Shown here one piece after another: positions 38,445-47,351 of a stretch of DNA of 64,000 nt (positions within the stretch are counted from its first letter, which is position 1; each line of letters begins with the position of its first letter). Source of the stretch: Acidisarcina polymorpha (lineage in GTDB: Bacteria; Acidobacteriota; Terriglobia; Terriglobales; Acidobacteriaceae); NCBI RefSeq assembly GCF_003330725.1, contig NZ_CP030840.1, positions 1,240,001 through 1,304,000 of the forward strand. Direction: 5' to 3'. The translations under genes and the position numbers were made by a program. The notes beneath the pieces were generated by a model. It was not told the origin of the DNA and made no database searches. It worked only from the letters and a program-made list of their open reading frames with translations.

Positions 38445-38750
38445 GGGTCTCTGCCTCCGAATGGGCTTGGCTGCGTTGTGCGATGAAACGTTTACTATAA
38501 ACACTCCCCTCTGCTCACGAACAGTGCTATTCGAGCCGTGAACTCGTCCCGCGATCTCAGGAGCTGATCTGGGTTAGACTGCTGGGGATGATTGAGCCGT
38601 CCAACGCGAAGCGGCTCTAGAAGCTGTTGCTCATCGTGGCGGCGGGTGGTCCTCGCTGGCATCATTCCGGCCGTCGTTTATTAAGCGGCGGATTAAACGC
38701 GCACACCTGGTTCTCTACTTTCTCATCGCTGTAGGTTTTTTTAAAGGACG
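38445..38750. other. Divergent intergenic region of GH42 and the Ntn-like gene
   Basis: Apart from the operator and -10 box at 38485-38499 I see no repeat, hairpin or coding frame in these 306 bases. It must also hold the promoter for the gene at 38751. Confidence 0.4.
38485..38499 (-). promoter_or_regulatory. LacI-type operator and -10 box of the GH42 gene
   Basis: AAACGTTT (38486-38493) within GTAAACGTTTC on the minus strand has the central CG and flanks of LacI-family operators. It directly follows TATAGT (38499-38494), a near-consensus -10 box. A repressor here would cover the transcription start. No lacI gene is in the window, and no clear -35 was found. Confidence 0.5.
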
Positions 38751-39512
38751 ATGCCACTTTCCCCGCTACTCGTGCCGCTGCTCGCCAGCCTGGTGCTCTC
38801 CTACCGGGCAAGCCCTACCACCGTCTACGTCGCCGCCGACAGCCGGCTCACTTCTCCAGCGAGCCAGGGTGTAACACCCCCGCCGGTCGACACCGCGTGC
38901 AAGATTCGCGTCCTTAAAGGTGGAGTCGTCTTCGTCGGCACCGGCAACGCTCTATTTTCTGCCGACGGGGTCGAGACGAATATCTATGCTTTAGCCGCCC
39001 ACGCGGCAGCCGCGCTTCCCAGCCGTCCGCTCGAAGACGCCGACATCCGCGACATTGCCTTGGTGTGGCAGAACCTGATTCATGGCCGCCTGCAGGAGAA
39101 GCTCCAAGCAGGGCCACAAAACACAGCCAACACATCGAAGGTGGCGGCCACCGCTGGAACGACGGGATCGTTCTATGCCGCCACCGCAAGCGGCGACGTC
39201 TTCGCCATTACCCTGCGCGTCGCGCTCGATGATCAAGGCCTGCTCCGCGATACCGAAGAACCGCAGCCGCAGCCCGGCTTCCTCGTCGCTACCGGAACAA
39301 ATATAGCCAAGCAAGACGCTCTAGAACTGGCCACATCGTCACAAAATGTTATGCTTCCCTGGCCCCGGAGATTGCAGGCGATCGAACTGCAGACCATCCG
39401 CGAGGAAGCCCAGCGGTACGGCCGCGGCTCCGACATCGGCGGCCGTGTCGACATGATCCAGATCACCTCGAAGGGCCCTGCCTGGATCCTCCGGAAAGCG
39501 AATTGCCGCTGA
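38751..39512 (+). CDS. Exported Ntn-hydrolase/proteasome-like protein
   Basis: A 253-residue protein beginning with a short signal-like segment (SPLLVPLLASLVLSYRA). After it comes SPTTVYVAADSRLTS and later DTACKIRVLKGGVVFVGTGN, which follow the layout of proteasome beta/HslV proteins (TT-V-x-AADSR-x-T, then KI...GxxGxG). If processed just before TT the protein would have an N-terminal Thr nucleophile. The remaining 180 residues are mostly helical. The resemblance is by eye and the family is not certain. It is convergent with argS with no gap between the stop codons. Confidence 0.55.
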   Translation: MPLSPLLVPLLASLVLSYRASPTTVYVAADSRLTSPASQGVTPPPVDTACKIRVLKGGVVFVGTGNALFSADGVETNIYALAAHAAAALPSRPLEDADIRDIALVWQNLIHGRLQEKLQAGPQNTANTSKVAATAGTTGSFYAATASGDVFAITLRVALDDQGLLRDTEEPQPQPGFLVATGTNIAKQDALELATSSQNVMLPWPRRLQAIELQTIREEAQRYGRGSDIGGRVDMIQITSKGPAWILRKANCR

Positions 39513-41549
39513 CTACATCACTTCCGGCGATTCAATCCCCAGCAGCTTGAGGGCGCGCACCAGCTCCCGTTCCGCCACAGCTGCGGTCGCCAGCAAGAAC
39601 GTCTTCCGGGCCGCATCGCTTTCATGCAAAACGTGATGACGGTGGTAGAAGTTGTTGAACTCCTGCGCGAGCTGAAAGGCGTGCTTCGCCAGATGGGCGG
39701 GTTCGGCGGTTGCAATGCACTGTTCCACCAGAAATTGCAGCTTCGAAGCCCGCAGCCAGAGCTGCCAGATGCCGTCTCCATCTTCACCCGCGAGATAAGG
39801 CGTGGTGTCAATCCGAGTCAGTTCTGCCAGGACCGTCTCTGCGCTCGTCTCCGCCTTGCGAAGAATGTTCCGCGCCCTCACGATCGCATACTGCACATAG
39901 GGCCCAGTCTCGCCTTCGAAGCTGAGCGCCTCGCGGAAGTCGAAGGCTATGACCGTATTCCTTGTGAACTTGAGCATGAAGTAGCGTAGCGCGCCTACCG
40001 CAATCTTGGTCGCAGTCGACTCGCGCTCTTCCTCGCTGAGTTCAGGATGCCGCGCATCGACTTCCTTCTTCGAAGCCAGGATCAGCCGGTCGATCAGGTC
40101 GTCGGCCTTCACTCCAAAACCCTTGCGTCCGGAGACTTCGATATACGGCCGCGCCTGGTCTTCCGGAGAAACCGAATACCCCAGTTCCATCGCGCAGCGC
40201 GGCGTCAACGCCACCATCTCGTAGGAGAAATGCGTGTAGCGCGAAGCTTCTTCGACATACCCAAGGCCCTTCAGCGCTTCGATCACATTGCTCTGCGGAT
40301 CGGACTGCCGGCTATCGATCACGTTGTAGATCGAGGTGGCTCCGCCAAAGTGAGGATGCTCCGCTTCACCACCTTTTGAGGTGGAAATCCAGCAAGTATG
40401 CTCCGGAGATTGATCTATGTACGCGAAGAAGGGCAGATACTCAAAGTCCTTCCCAAGCAAGCCGAACTTCCAGAGGTGATAAGCAATGTCTTTGCCGACA
40501 TAGGTGACGGTGCCATTCGAGCGAACGATGACTTTGGCGTCTTCATCGGGGCCACGGGCGCCATCGGGGCCTTCTTCGATGACCTCCGACCCAGCACGCT
40601 TCATCACCCAGCAGCCCTTGTTCTTGCCCTCGGTCTCGAAGTAGAGCACGCCCTTGGCCTTCATCTGCTCGAAGGCCGAGTCCCAGAAATGCAGCTGCAG
40701 GATGTCGCTCTCCCGGGGAAGGAAATCGTAGTCGATGTCCAATCGAAGCATCGTCTCTAGATGCCGCCGCAAGACCGCGGTGGAGACCAGCTCCGCGATT
40801 GCGGCGAATTCGTTTCCGCCCGCCTCCAGCTGGTGCAACGCTTCAAGGCGAACTTGCCGTCGGGACTTCTTCTCTGCTTCTTGCGCGGCTGGGTCAACAT
40901 CGGCTGCCTCATACCACTGCGAAACCCGCGCATACAGGTCCCAGCAGTAGTAGTCGATGCGCTGTCCGCTTGAAAGCAGACTCACCATAAGGCTGCGGAC
41001 ATCCTCCAGATTCAACCGCTCCAGATGGGTCAGCCCCACCACCACATCAGCGACCTGGACCCCGGTGTTGTCGATGTAGTTCTGCACATCGACCCGCTGC
41101 CCGGCCGCCCGCAGCAGCCGGACGAAGGTATCGCCGAGCACGGCATTGCGCAGATGCCCGATATGGGCGGCCTTGTTGGGATTGATACTCGTGTGTTCGA
41201 CGAGCGAGCGAACGCCGGTCGGCGGGACTACTTCGACTGCGTCGGCAATAGCCGCGACCGCTTCACCCCGCTCCAGCCGTGCATTGATGTAGCCGGCGCC
41301 CGCTACATCAAATCCGGCGAAGCCATCGATCGTTCCCAACTCGGCAACCAGCTCTTCGGCGATCTTTCTCGGAGCTTTCTTCAGACGCCTCGCCAGCTCA
41401 AATGCCAGCGGCAGAGCATATTCGCCAAACTTGATGTCTGGAGGCTGTTCGATGACCAGCTTCGGGTCCTCAATCTGATACTTCTTGCGAAGCACCGTGC
41501 GCAGTCGTTCCAGCAAGACTTTCTGTTGTTTCAAATACAAACCATTCAC
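39513..41549 (-). CDS. argS: Arginyl-tRNA synthetase
   Basis: A 678-residue class I synthetase. The N-terminal Add-1 domain spans about 1-110, the HIGH motif is HIGHLRNAVLGD (about 133), the variant KMSKS region is SGRKGFGVKADDL and the C-terminal DALR anticodon-binding domain covers about 560-678 (FEGETGPYVQYAIVRARNIL to its end). It charges tRNA-Arg with arginine in the cytoplasm. The length is above the usual 550-590 residues, mainly through the insertions between about 185 and 360 (for example EAEKKSRRQVRLEAL). Start is GTG at 41549. It is divergent from metG, 216 bases away. Confidence 0.96.
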   Translation of the reverse strand: MNGLYLKQQKVLLERLRTVLRKKYQIEDPKLVIEQPPDIKFGEYALPLAFELARRLKKAPRKIAEELVAELGTIDGFAGFDVAGAGYINARLERGEAVAAIADAVEVVPPTGVRSLVEHTSINPNKAAHIGHLRNAVLGDTFVRLLRAAGQRVDVQNYIDNTGVQVADVVVGLTHLERLNLEDVRSLMVSLLSSGQRIDYYCWDLYARVSQWYEAADVDPAAQEAEKKSRRQVRLEALHQLEAGGNEFAAIAELVSTAVLRRHLETMLRLDIDYDFLPRESDILQLHFWDSAFEQMKAKGVLYFETEGKNKGCWVMKRAGSEVIEEGPDGARGPDEDAKVIVRSNGTVTYVGKDIAYHLWKFGLLGKDFEYLPFFAYIDQSPEHTCWISTSKGGEAEHPHFGGATSIYNVIDSRQSDPQSNVIEALKGLGYVEEASRYTHFSYEMVALTPRCAMELGYSVSPEDQARPYIEVSGRKGFGVKADDLIDRLILASKKEVDARHPELSEEERESTATKIAVGALRYFMLKFTRNTVIAFDFREALSFEGETGPYVQYAIVRARNILRKAETSAETVLAELTRIDTTPYLAGEDGDGIWQLWLRASKLQFLVEQCIATAEPAHLAKHAFQLAQEFNNFYHRHHVLHESDAARKTFLLATAAVAERELVRALKLLGIESPEVM

Positions 41550-41638
41550 CGTCCAAACAGGCGGGAAGACGTGTCTAAACCCCTGATTTTCTTGCTGATT
41601 TTAGCAGACACGCACATAGCTGCTCCCACAACAGCCGG

Positions 41639-41680
41639 GTCATCCTGAGCGGAGTGCGAAGCACGGAGTCGAAGGACCTT
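41639..41680. repeat. TCATCCTGAG dispersed repeat, copy 1
   Basis: The element reads GTCATCCTGAGCGGAG, then GTGCGAAGCAC, then GGAGTCGAAGGACCT. It lies between argS and metG. The inner GTGC-GAA-GCAC can form a small hairpin. The same element is a common dispersed repeat in several phyla as far as I recall. Confidence 0.8.
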
Positions 41681-41765
41681 CGGGTTTTCCCTCGGCTTCA
41701 ACGATTCCCCGCCAAATATTCTAAGATAGAGAAAAGACAGGATAAGTCCCGCAACGCATCGACCA

Positions 41766-43826
41766 ATGCCCGAAAACAAGTACTACATCACCACCCCGAT
41801 CTATTACGTCAACGCGCGTCCGCATATCGGACACGCGTATTCGACGATCGTTGCGGACATCCTGGCGCGGCGTCACCGGCTGCTTGGAGAGGACACCTGG
41901 TTCCTGACCGGCACTGACGAACACGGGCAGAAGATCGAGCGTTCCGCCAAGGCCGCGGGAAAAGAGCCGCAGGCCTTCACCGACGAAGTCTCGGCCCAGT
42001 TTCGCGGCCTTTGGGACCGCATGGGCCTTAGCTACGACGACTTTATCCGCACCACTGAGCCGCGCCACAAACGAGGCGTGCAAAAGCTCTTTGCCGAGCT
42101 TCAGAAGCGCGGATTCATCTACAAAGGCTCCTACAGCGGCCAATATTGCGTATTCGATGAGCTCTATGTCGACACCCCGCCCGGAGTGCCGTGTCCCGAC
42201 TGCGGCCGCCCTACCGAAACGGTGATTGAAGAGAATTATTTCTTCAAACTGTCTGCCTTCGAACGCAAGCTGCTCGAACACTACGACGCCAACCCCGACT
42301 TCATCCGCCCTGAGAGCAGCCGCAAAGAGGTGATCTCGTTCGTCAAGAGCGGGTTGCGGGACCTCTCGGTCTCGCGCACCAGCTTCAACTGGGGCATCCC
42401 GGTTCCCGGCGACGAAAAGCATGTCATTTACGTCTGGCTCGATGCCCTCGCCAACTACATGACCGCGGTCGGCTACGGCAGCGACGCCCCCGAAGACATC
42501 GCCAAATTGCAGAAATACTGGCCTGCCGACTTACATTTGGTCGGCAAAGAGATCACCCGTTTCCATTGCGTCTACTGGCCAGCCTTCCTCATGGCCGCCG
42601 GACTGCCGCTGCCCAAATCGATCACCGCCAACGGCTGGCTGCTCTTCGAAGAATCGAAGATGTCGAAGTCGAGAGGCAATATCGTTCGGGCAGAGACGAT
42701 TGTTGAAGTGCTCGGGAGCGATGCGTTGCGGTACTTCCTGATGAGGGAGATTCCTTTTGGACAGGATGGGAGTTTTTCGTTCGACGCGCTGGTGCAGCGG
42801 TATAACGCGGATTTGGCTAATGGGTATGGGAACTTAGTCAGCCGCGTTTTGGCAATGATCGAGAAGTATTTTGATGGCAAGATCCCCCCAGCGCAGGCGC
42901 AAGACGGGACTGATCTAGCAGAAGACTTTCTGAAGAACACCTCCACCATTCAGGAGATGTTTGACGATCTAGACTTCTCTCGTACGCTTGAGCACCTGTG
43001 GAGATTGGTTGGCATAATGGATCTCCAGCTAACCAGAGAAGCTCCGTGGAAGAAGTCCGATGGCGTATCTGAAGAAGATCATCAGAAGCAGCAATCGGAA
43101 ATTCTTTATAAAGCCGCGGAAGTGATCCGCATCCTGACTGCCCTCCTTTACCCATTCATCCCCGAAGCCGCCAGCAAAGTCTGGCAGCAACTCGGACTTG
43201 GGGTCTTCAAAGACGGCAAGACCGAAAAGTGGCTTCCCGGGGAATACGAACAACTTCTCCAATGGGGAGGCCTCCAGCCCGGCACCAAACTTGGCGAACT
43301 CGGCCCTATCTTCCCCCGCGCAGACAAGGACGCTATAAAAAGAATGCAAGAACTCGAAGATAAAAAGTCGCAGGAACTCGAACAGAACAACGCCGCTCCG
43401 GCGCCCGTAACTTCCGCCGAAGCCTCTGCTCCCGTCCCAACGCCGGAGGCGCTTGCCGCCGCCGCGCCAACCGCCGCTCCGACGCCTGCGCCCACCGAAA
43501 TCATTGGCATCGAAGACTTCGCCAAGGTTGAGCTTCGTGTCGCCCAAATCAAGGTTGCCGAACGCATCCCCAAGGCCGATAAGCTCCTCCGACTCGAAGT
43601 CGACCTCGGCTATGAGACTCGTCAAATCCTCTCCGGCATCGCCGAGTACTATACCCCCGAGTCGCTCATTGGCCGCAAGATCGTGATCATCGCCAACCTC
43701 GCGCCCCGCAAGATGCGCGGTCTGGAATCGAACGGAATGCTGCTCGCCGCTTCGCTTGGCGAAGGCGACAAGCCCGTTCTCGCAGGATTCTTAGAAGACG
43801 TGCCACTCGGAGCCAGGCTCAAATAG
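41766..43826 (+). CDS. metG: Methionyl-tRNA synthetase with C-terminal tRNA-binding domain
   Basis: The 686-residue protein has the catalytic core with YYVNARPHIGHAYS, the KMSKS motif as SKMSKSRGN (about 300) and a zinc-knuckle remnant CVFDELYVDTPPGVPCPDCG. After the helical anticodon domain (about 340-510) comes a Pro/Ala-rich linker (about 545-580) and a C-terminal TRBD/EMAP-like domain (DFAKVELRVAQIKVAERIPK to VPLGARLK, about 585-686). It charges initiator and elongator tRNA-Met. A segment of about 450 bases, 42690-43140, uses visibly different third-position bases than the flanks. The gene is flanked by two copies of the same dispersed repeat. Confidence 0.96.
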   Translation: MPENKYYITTPIYYVNARPHIGHAYSTIVADILARRHRLLGEDTWFLTGTDEHGQKIERSAKAAGKEPQAFTDEVSAQFRGLWDRMGLSYDDFIRTTEPRHKRGVQKLFAELQKRGFIYKGSYSGQYCVFDELYVDTPPGVPCPDCGRPTETVIEENYFFKLSAFERKLLEHYDANPDFIRPESSRKEVISFVKSGLRDLSVSRTSFNWGIPVPGDEKHVIYVWLDALANYMTAVGYGSDAPEDIAKLQKYWPADLHLVGKEITRFHCVYWPAFLMAAGLPLPKSITANGWLLFEESKMSKSRGNIVRAETIVEVLGSDALRYFLMREIPFGQDGSFSFDALVQRYNADLANGYGNLVSRVLAMIEKYFDGKIPPAQAQDGTDLAEDFLKNTSTIQEMFDDLDFSRTLEHLWRLVGIMDLQLTREAPWKKSDGVSEEDHQKQQSEILYKAAEVIRILTALLYPFIPEAASKVWQQLGLGVFKDGKTEKWLPGEYEQLLQWGGLQPGTKLGELGPIFPRADKDAIKRMQELEDKKSQELEQNNAAPAPVTSAEASAPVPTPEALAAAAPTAAPTPAPTEIIGIEDFAKVELRVAQIKVAERIPKADKLLRLEVDLGYETRQILSGIAEYYTPESLIGRKIVIIANLAPRKMRGLESNGMLLAASLGEGDKPVLAGFLEDVPLGARLK

Positions 43827-43889
43827 AATTGCCGTCTCTAACGTTTTCACACTGCGCGGAGCGCGTAGCTGCTACATAAGGGAAGGCTC

Positions 43890-43930
43890 GTCATCCTGAG
43901 TGGAGCACGAAGTGCGTAGTCGAAGGATCT
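43890..43930. repeat. TCATCCTGAG dispersed repeat, copy 2
   Basis: It reads GTCATCCTGAGTGGAG, then GCACGAAGTGC, then GTAGTCGAAGGATCT. Relative to copy 1 the inner stem is GCAC-GAA-GTGC instead of GTGC-GAA-GCAC, so pairing is kept while bases differ. Both copies also share AGCTGCT about 15-20 bases upstream. Confidence 0.8.
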
Positions 43931-43992
43931 GCGGTTCCACCAATGTGCGTTGAAGCACTACCTCCATTCTAAGAATTCTTTATTAGCCACGA

Positions 43993-44820
43993 ATGCTCAT
44001 CGACTCCCACGCTCATCTCGACTCCCCGCGGTATGCAGAAGATCGCGAAGCACTTCTGCATCGCGCCTGGGACGCAGGCGTGCGCACTATCCTCTCGATC
44101 GGCATCGGCGAAGGTCCCGAAACCATGCACCAGGCGCTCGAGATCAGCCGCCAATATAAAGACCAGCCCGAGATACCGCGAATCTTCGCCTCTGCCGGAA
44201 TCCATCCCCACGAGGCGAGCCTGGCTGACGACGCGGCCTATGCCAAGCTCGACCAGCTGCTCCAGCAGCCGGAGGTCATCGCCTGCGGCGAGATCGGCCT
44301 CGACTACTACTACGACAACTCTCCCCGCGACATCCAAAAAGCCGCCTTCCGCCGCCAGATGGAGATTGCCGCCGCCCGCCAGCAGCCCATCATCATCCAC
44401 TGCCGGCCTTCGGAAAACTCGACCAACGCCTGGGACGACACTCTCGACCTCCTCGAAGCCCAGTGGAAACGGACCGGCCTCGGTGGCATCCTGCACTGCT
44501 TTACCGGCGAATGGGACCACGCCCGGCGCGCCCTCGATGCCGGATTCCTGATCTCCTTCGCCGGCAACATTACCTTCCCCAAGGCCCAACCGATCCGCGA
44601 CGCCGCCTCCCAGGTGCCGCTCGACTGTATTCTGGTCGAGACCGACGCGCCGTTTCTCGCTCCGGTCCCCAATCGCGGCAAGCGCAACGAGCCGGCCTTC
44701 GTCCGCGAAGTCGCCGCCAAGCTCGCCGAGCTCCGCCAAATCGATTCGGAAGCCGCCGCTTCGCGCACCACTGAAAACTTCCACCGTTTTTTCGGTACAG
44801 CGCCGCAGCTAGAATCGTGA
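43993..44820 (+). CDS. tatD: TatD-family metal-dependent DNase
   Basis: The 275-residue TIM-barrel protein has the TatD metal ligands: DSHAHLD (His6, His8), GEIGLDYYYD, IIIHCRP, LHCFTGEWDHA and VETDAPFLAP. TatD proteins have 3'-5' exonuclease and deoxyribonuclease activity in the cytoplasm. The motif GEIGLDYYYDNSPRDIQKAAF is a full match to the family. ATG 43993 has no strong ribosome site. It lies in a rightward run metG-tatD-yajQ-polyprenyl synthase, with a repeat between metG and tatD, so metG and tatD may be separate transcripts. Confidence 0.94.
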   Translation: MLIDSHAHLDSPRYAEDREALLHRAWDAGVRTILSIGIGEGPETMHQALEISRQYKDQPEIPRIFASAGIHPHEASLADDAAYAKLDQLLQQPEVIACGEIGLDYYYDNSPRDIQKAAFRRQMEIAAARQQPIIIHCRPSENSTNAWDDTLDLLEAQWKRTGLGGILHCFTGEWDHARRALDAGFLISFAGNITFPKAQPIRDAASQVPLDCILVETDAPFLAPVPNRGKRNEPAFVREVAAKLAELRQIDSEAAASRTTENFHRFFGTAPQLES

Positions 44821-44900
44821 TCCAAGGAAAAGAATCCGTCTTACGCGGATAATCTAATGAGAGAAAGCAAGAAGGAATTGCTTAAAGGCACTCAGAGTCC

Positions 44901-45401
44901 ATGGCAGCAGACAACTCGTTTGATATCGTGAGCAAAGTGGATATTCAGGAAGTCAGGAACGCGATCGACCAGGCGTCGAAGGAAGTCAACGCCCGGTTCG
45001 ACCTCAAAAACTCGCATTCGAGCATCAAGCTCGAAGGGGACGACACCATCCAGCTCGCCTCCGCTGACGAATATAAGCTCCAGGCGGTCATCGAAATCCT
45101 CCAGCAGAAGATCATCAAACGCGGGATCTCCCTCAAATCCCTTACGTTTGAGAAGCTTGAGCCCGCTTCGGGATCGAGCGTTCGCCAGAAGATCAAGCTC
45201 ACTCAAGGGATCGCCAGCGAGAAAGCCAAAGAGATTGTGCGGGTAATTAAAGACTCCAAAAAGAAGGTTCAGGCGTCTATCCAGGGGGAGACCGTCCGCA
45301 TTACAGGCAAAGACCGCGATACTCTACAAGAAGCTATTGCTTTGTTAAAGGGCCATGACTTCGGCATAGACATGCAGTTCACAAATTTCCGTACCAATTA
45401 G
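44901..45401 (+). CDS. yajQ: YajQ-family nucleotide-binding protein
   Basis: A 166-residue protein with two RRM-like ferredoxin folds; it starts with the family signature SFDIVSKVDIQEVRNAIDQA and ends GIDMQFTNFRTN. Family knowledge: YajQ/XC_3703 binds cyclic di-GMP and also nucleic acid or tRNA. Length and both ends match closely. A PilZ-like protein in the same window is the only other possible cyclic di-GMP link. It is followed by the polyprenyl synthase gene after 19 bases, so the two are probably co-transcribed. Confidence 0.95.
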   Translation: MAADNSFDIVSKVDIQEVRNAIDQASKEVNARFDLKNSHSSIKLEGDDTIQLASADEYKLQAVIEILQQKIIKRGISLKSLTFEKLEPASGSSVRQKIKLTQGIASEKAKEIVRVIKDSKKKVQASIQGETVRITGKDRDTLQEAIALLKGHDFGIDMQFTNFRTN

Positions 45402-45420
45402 CAAGAACCCGGGAGAACGG

Positions 45421-46410
45421 TTGAGTACACTGGCACTATCGACGGCAAAAGAAGTCTTCGATCTGCTGCGCGACGATCTCCGCGCCATCGAACGAGAGCT
45501 TGGCCGCGACGCTGTCTCCGATGTCGCCGCAATCACCGAGATCGCCGACTACCTTCGCGAAGGCGGAGGCAAGCGCATCCGCCCCTCCCTCTTGCTGCTC
45601 GCCGCCAAAGCTCAGGGCTACGAAGGCCAGGGGATGGTCAAGCTGGGTGCGGTCGTCGAGATGGTGCATACCGCGACCCTGGTTCACGACGACATCATTG
45701 ATGCCGCCGACACCCGCCGCGGACGCCCCTCCGCCAATACCACCTGGGGGAACGCCAAATGCGTCCTGGCCGGTGATTGGCTCTACATGCAGGCCTTCCA
45801 CATTGCTCTTGAGGAGCGCAATTTCCGCATCCTCGACCTGCTCATCTCGCTCACCCAGCAGATGGTTGAAGGCGAGTTGCTGCAAATGGAGACCCTGGGG
45901 CGCGCCATCTGCGAAACCGAGTATTTCGACCTCATCTACCGTAAAACTGCTTGTCTTTTTCAGGTCTCCATGCGCCTCGGCTCCATCCTGGCCGGCGCTA
46001 CCGACGAAATCGAAGACCAACTCGGCGAGTATGGACGCTCCCTCGGGATGGCCTTCCAGATCGTCGATGACGTGCTCGATCTCACCGCATCCGAAGATAT
46101 GCTAGGCAAGCCCGTCGCCAGCGATCTCCGTGAAGGCAAGGCCACCCTGTCCGTCATTCACTCCTTGGAAAACGGGACCGAGGCCGACCGCGGGGCCATC
46201 GAAAAAGTCCTCCTCGACCAGAGTTTCGACAGGGTAGACCATGCAGAGATTCTTGAAATACTGAACCGCAACGGTTCGGTCGAATACGCGATGGCCGCCG
46301 CTTTCCGCTGCGCCGAAGCCGCCCGCCAAGGACTGGCCGCCCTCCCCGACAACGAATTCAAACGCGCCCTGTTATGGGTGCCCGATTTTGTTGTGGCGCG
46401 GGATAAGTAG
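45421..46410 (+). CDS. Long-chain trans-polyprenyl diphosphate synthase
   Basis: The 329-residue protein has the first Asp-rich motif LVHDDIIDAADTRRGRP (about 83-99), the second QIVDDVLDLTASED (about 216-229), and the GGGKRIRPSLLLLAAKA and KTACLFQ motifs of IspB-type synthases. It extends allylic diphosphates with isopentenyl diphosphate, in the cytoplasm, probably for the side chain of the respiratory quinone. Small residues before the first Asp motif agree with long products, but the chain length cannot be read. The TTG start is supported by GGGAG about six bases upstream. Confidence 0.93.
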   Translation: MSTLALSTAKEVFDLLRDDLRAIERELGRDAVSDVAAITEIADYLREGGGKRIRPSLLLLAAKAQGYEGQGMVKLGAVVEMVHTATLVHDDIIDAADTRRGRPSANTTWGNAKCVLAGDWLYMQAFHIALEERNFRILDLLISLTQQMVEGELLQMETLGRAICETEYFDLIYRKTACLFQVSMRLGSILAGATDEIEDQLGEYGRSLGMAFQIVDDVLDLTASEDMLGKPVASDLREGKATLSVIHSLENGTEADRGAIEKVLLDQSFDRVDHAEILEILNRNGSVEYAMAAAFRCAEAARQGLAALPDNEFKRALLWVPDFVVARDK

Positions 46411-46514
46411 GCCCGATGCCCTACTGATTCTCACCTTTCTCGGGCTGAAAAGATCGTTTAGTCGCGACAGCGAGCGAAATCTCAACGGCTGGAGTATTTT
46501 GAAGAAGCCCAGTC

Positions 46515-46934
46515 ATGGAACTACCCACCCCTATTCGCGTCCTTGTCGCCAAGCCCGGACTTGATGGCCATGACCGCGGCGCCAAGGTCATCGCCCGGGC
46601 TTTGCGCGATGCCGGCATGGAGGTCATCTATACCGGTTTGCGCCAGACTCCGGAGATGATCGTCAACGCAGCCATTCAGGAGGACGTCCAGTGCATTGGA
46701 CTAAGCATCCTGTCGGGCGCCCACAATGTCATCGTTCCGCGGATCATGGCCCTGTTAAAAGAGAATGCCGCCGACGACATTCTTGTGGTACTCGGCGGCA
46801 CTATACCCTCTCAGGATATTCCGTCCCTGAAAGCTCAGGGGGTTGCTGCGGTCTTTGGTCCCGGAACCTTGCTTGCGGCGACGGTTAACTTTATCCGCAG
46901 CCATGCCCGCCGCACAACGCTACACCCTTCCTGA
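46515..46934 (+). CDS. Stand-alone cobalamin-binding domain of methylmalonyl-CoA mutase type
   Basis: A 139-residue protein consisting only of the B12-binding Rossmann domain. It has the DxHxxG ligand motif in [20 protein letters not shown], the SxL motif in [10 protein letters not shown] and the GG in [11 protein letters not shown]. It matches the C-terminal domain or small subunit of acyl-CoA mutases, where His binds cobalt. The large catalytic subunit is not in the window. It might partner with a mutase encoded elsewhere or act as a B12 carrier or sensor. It is tail to tail with the DUF1059 gene, 16 bases apart. Confidence 0.9.
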   Translation: MELPTPIRVLVAKPGLDGHDRGAKVIARALRDAGMEVIYTGLRQTPEMIVNAAIQEDVQCIGLSILSGAHNVIVPRIMALLKENAADDILVVLGGTIPSQDIPSLKAQGVAAVFGPGTLLAATVNFIRSHARRTTLHPS

Positions 46935-46950
46935 GCCGATTGTCCTGAGT

Positions 46951-47142
46951 TCAGGCAACGTCTCGAATGGCCTGCCGCACATGCTGGACCGCTTCCTCTT
47001 TCAGTTCCAGGTGATGCACCTTCGCCGCATGGTCCTGGATGGTCGGCACCATCTCCTCCTCAGAGTTGCCTTCCAGCTTCCAACCGCACTCCGTGTAGCC
47101 GACATCGGCGCACCGGAATTCCTTCTTTGTCTGCTCCGCCAT
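46951..47142 (-). CDS. DUF1059 small protein
   Basis: A 63-residue protein with the DUF1059 pattern EFRCADVGYTECGWKLEG followed by HAAKVHHLELKEEAVQHVR. Two Cys and three His could bind a metal, which is inference. ATG 47142 is supported by GAGGAGGAG about five bases upstream; the longer frame to 47223 has no site. Function is unknown. It is divergent from the ABC exporter gene, 210 bases apart. Confidence 0.88.
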   Translation of the reverse strand: MAEQTKKEFRCADVGYTECGWKLEGNSEEEMVPTIQDHAAKVHHLELKEEAVQHVRQAIRDVA

Positions 47143-47351
47143 AAACTCCTCCTCGCCGAAAAACGCTCGGCTTACTCTCCTTTGGGATGCATTGACCTCA
47201 AGGGAGATTGCTCCATGACCCATGGCAACAATTCATGAGACGATGGTTTCACTAATATCCAACGCGTTGTTATTGGCCCGCATCAAAGTGGAGTGATTAT
47301 CCGCTTTGGCATTGTAATCGGCTTCCTGCTGCTTAGGAAATACAACCAGCT

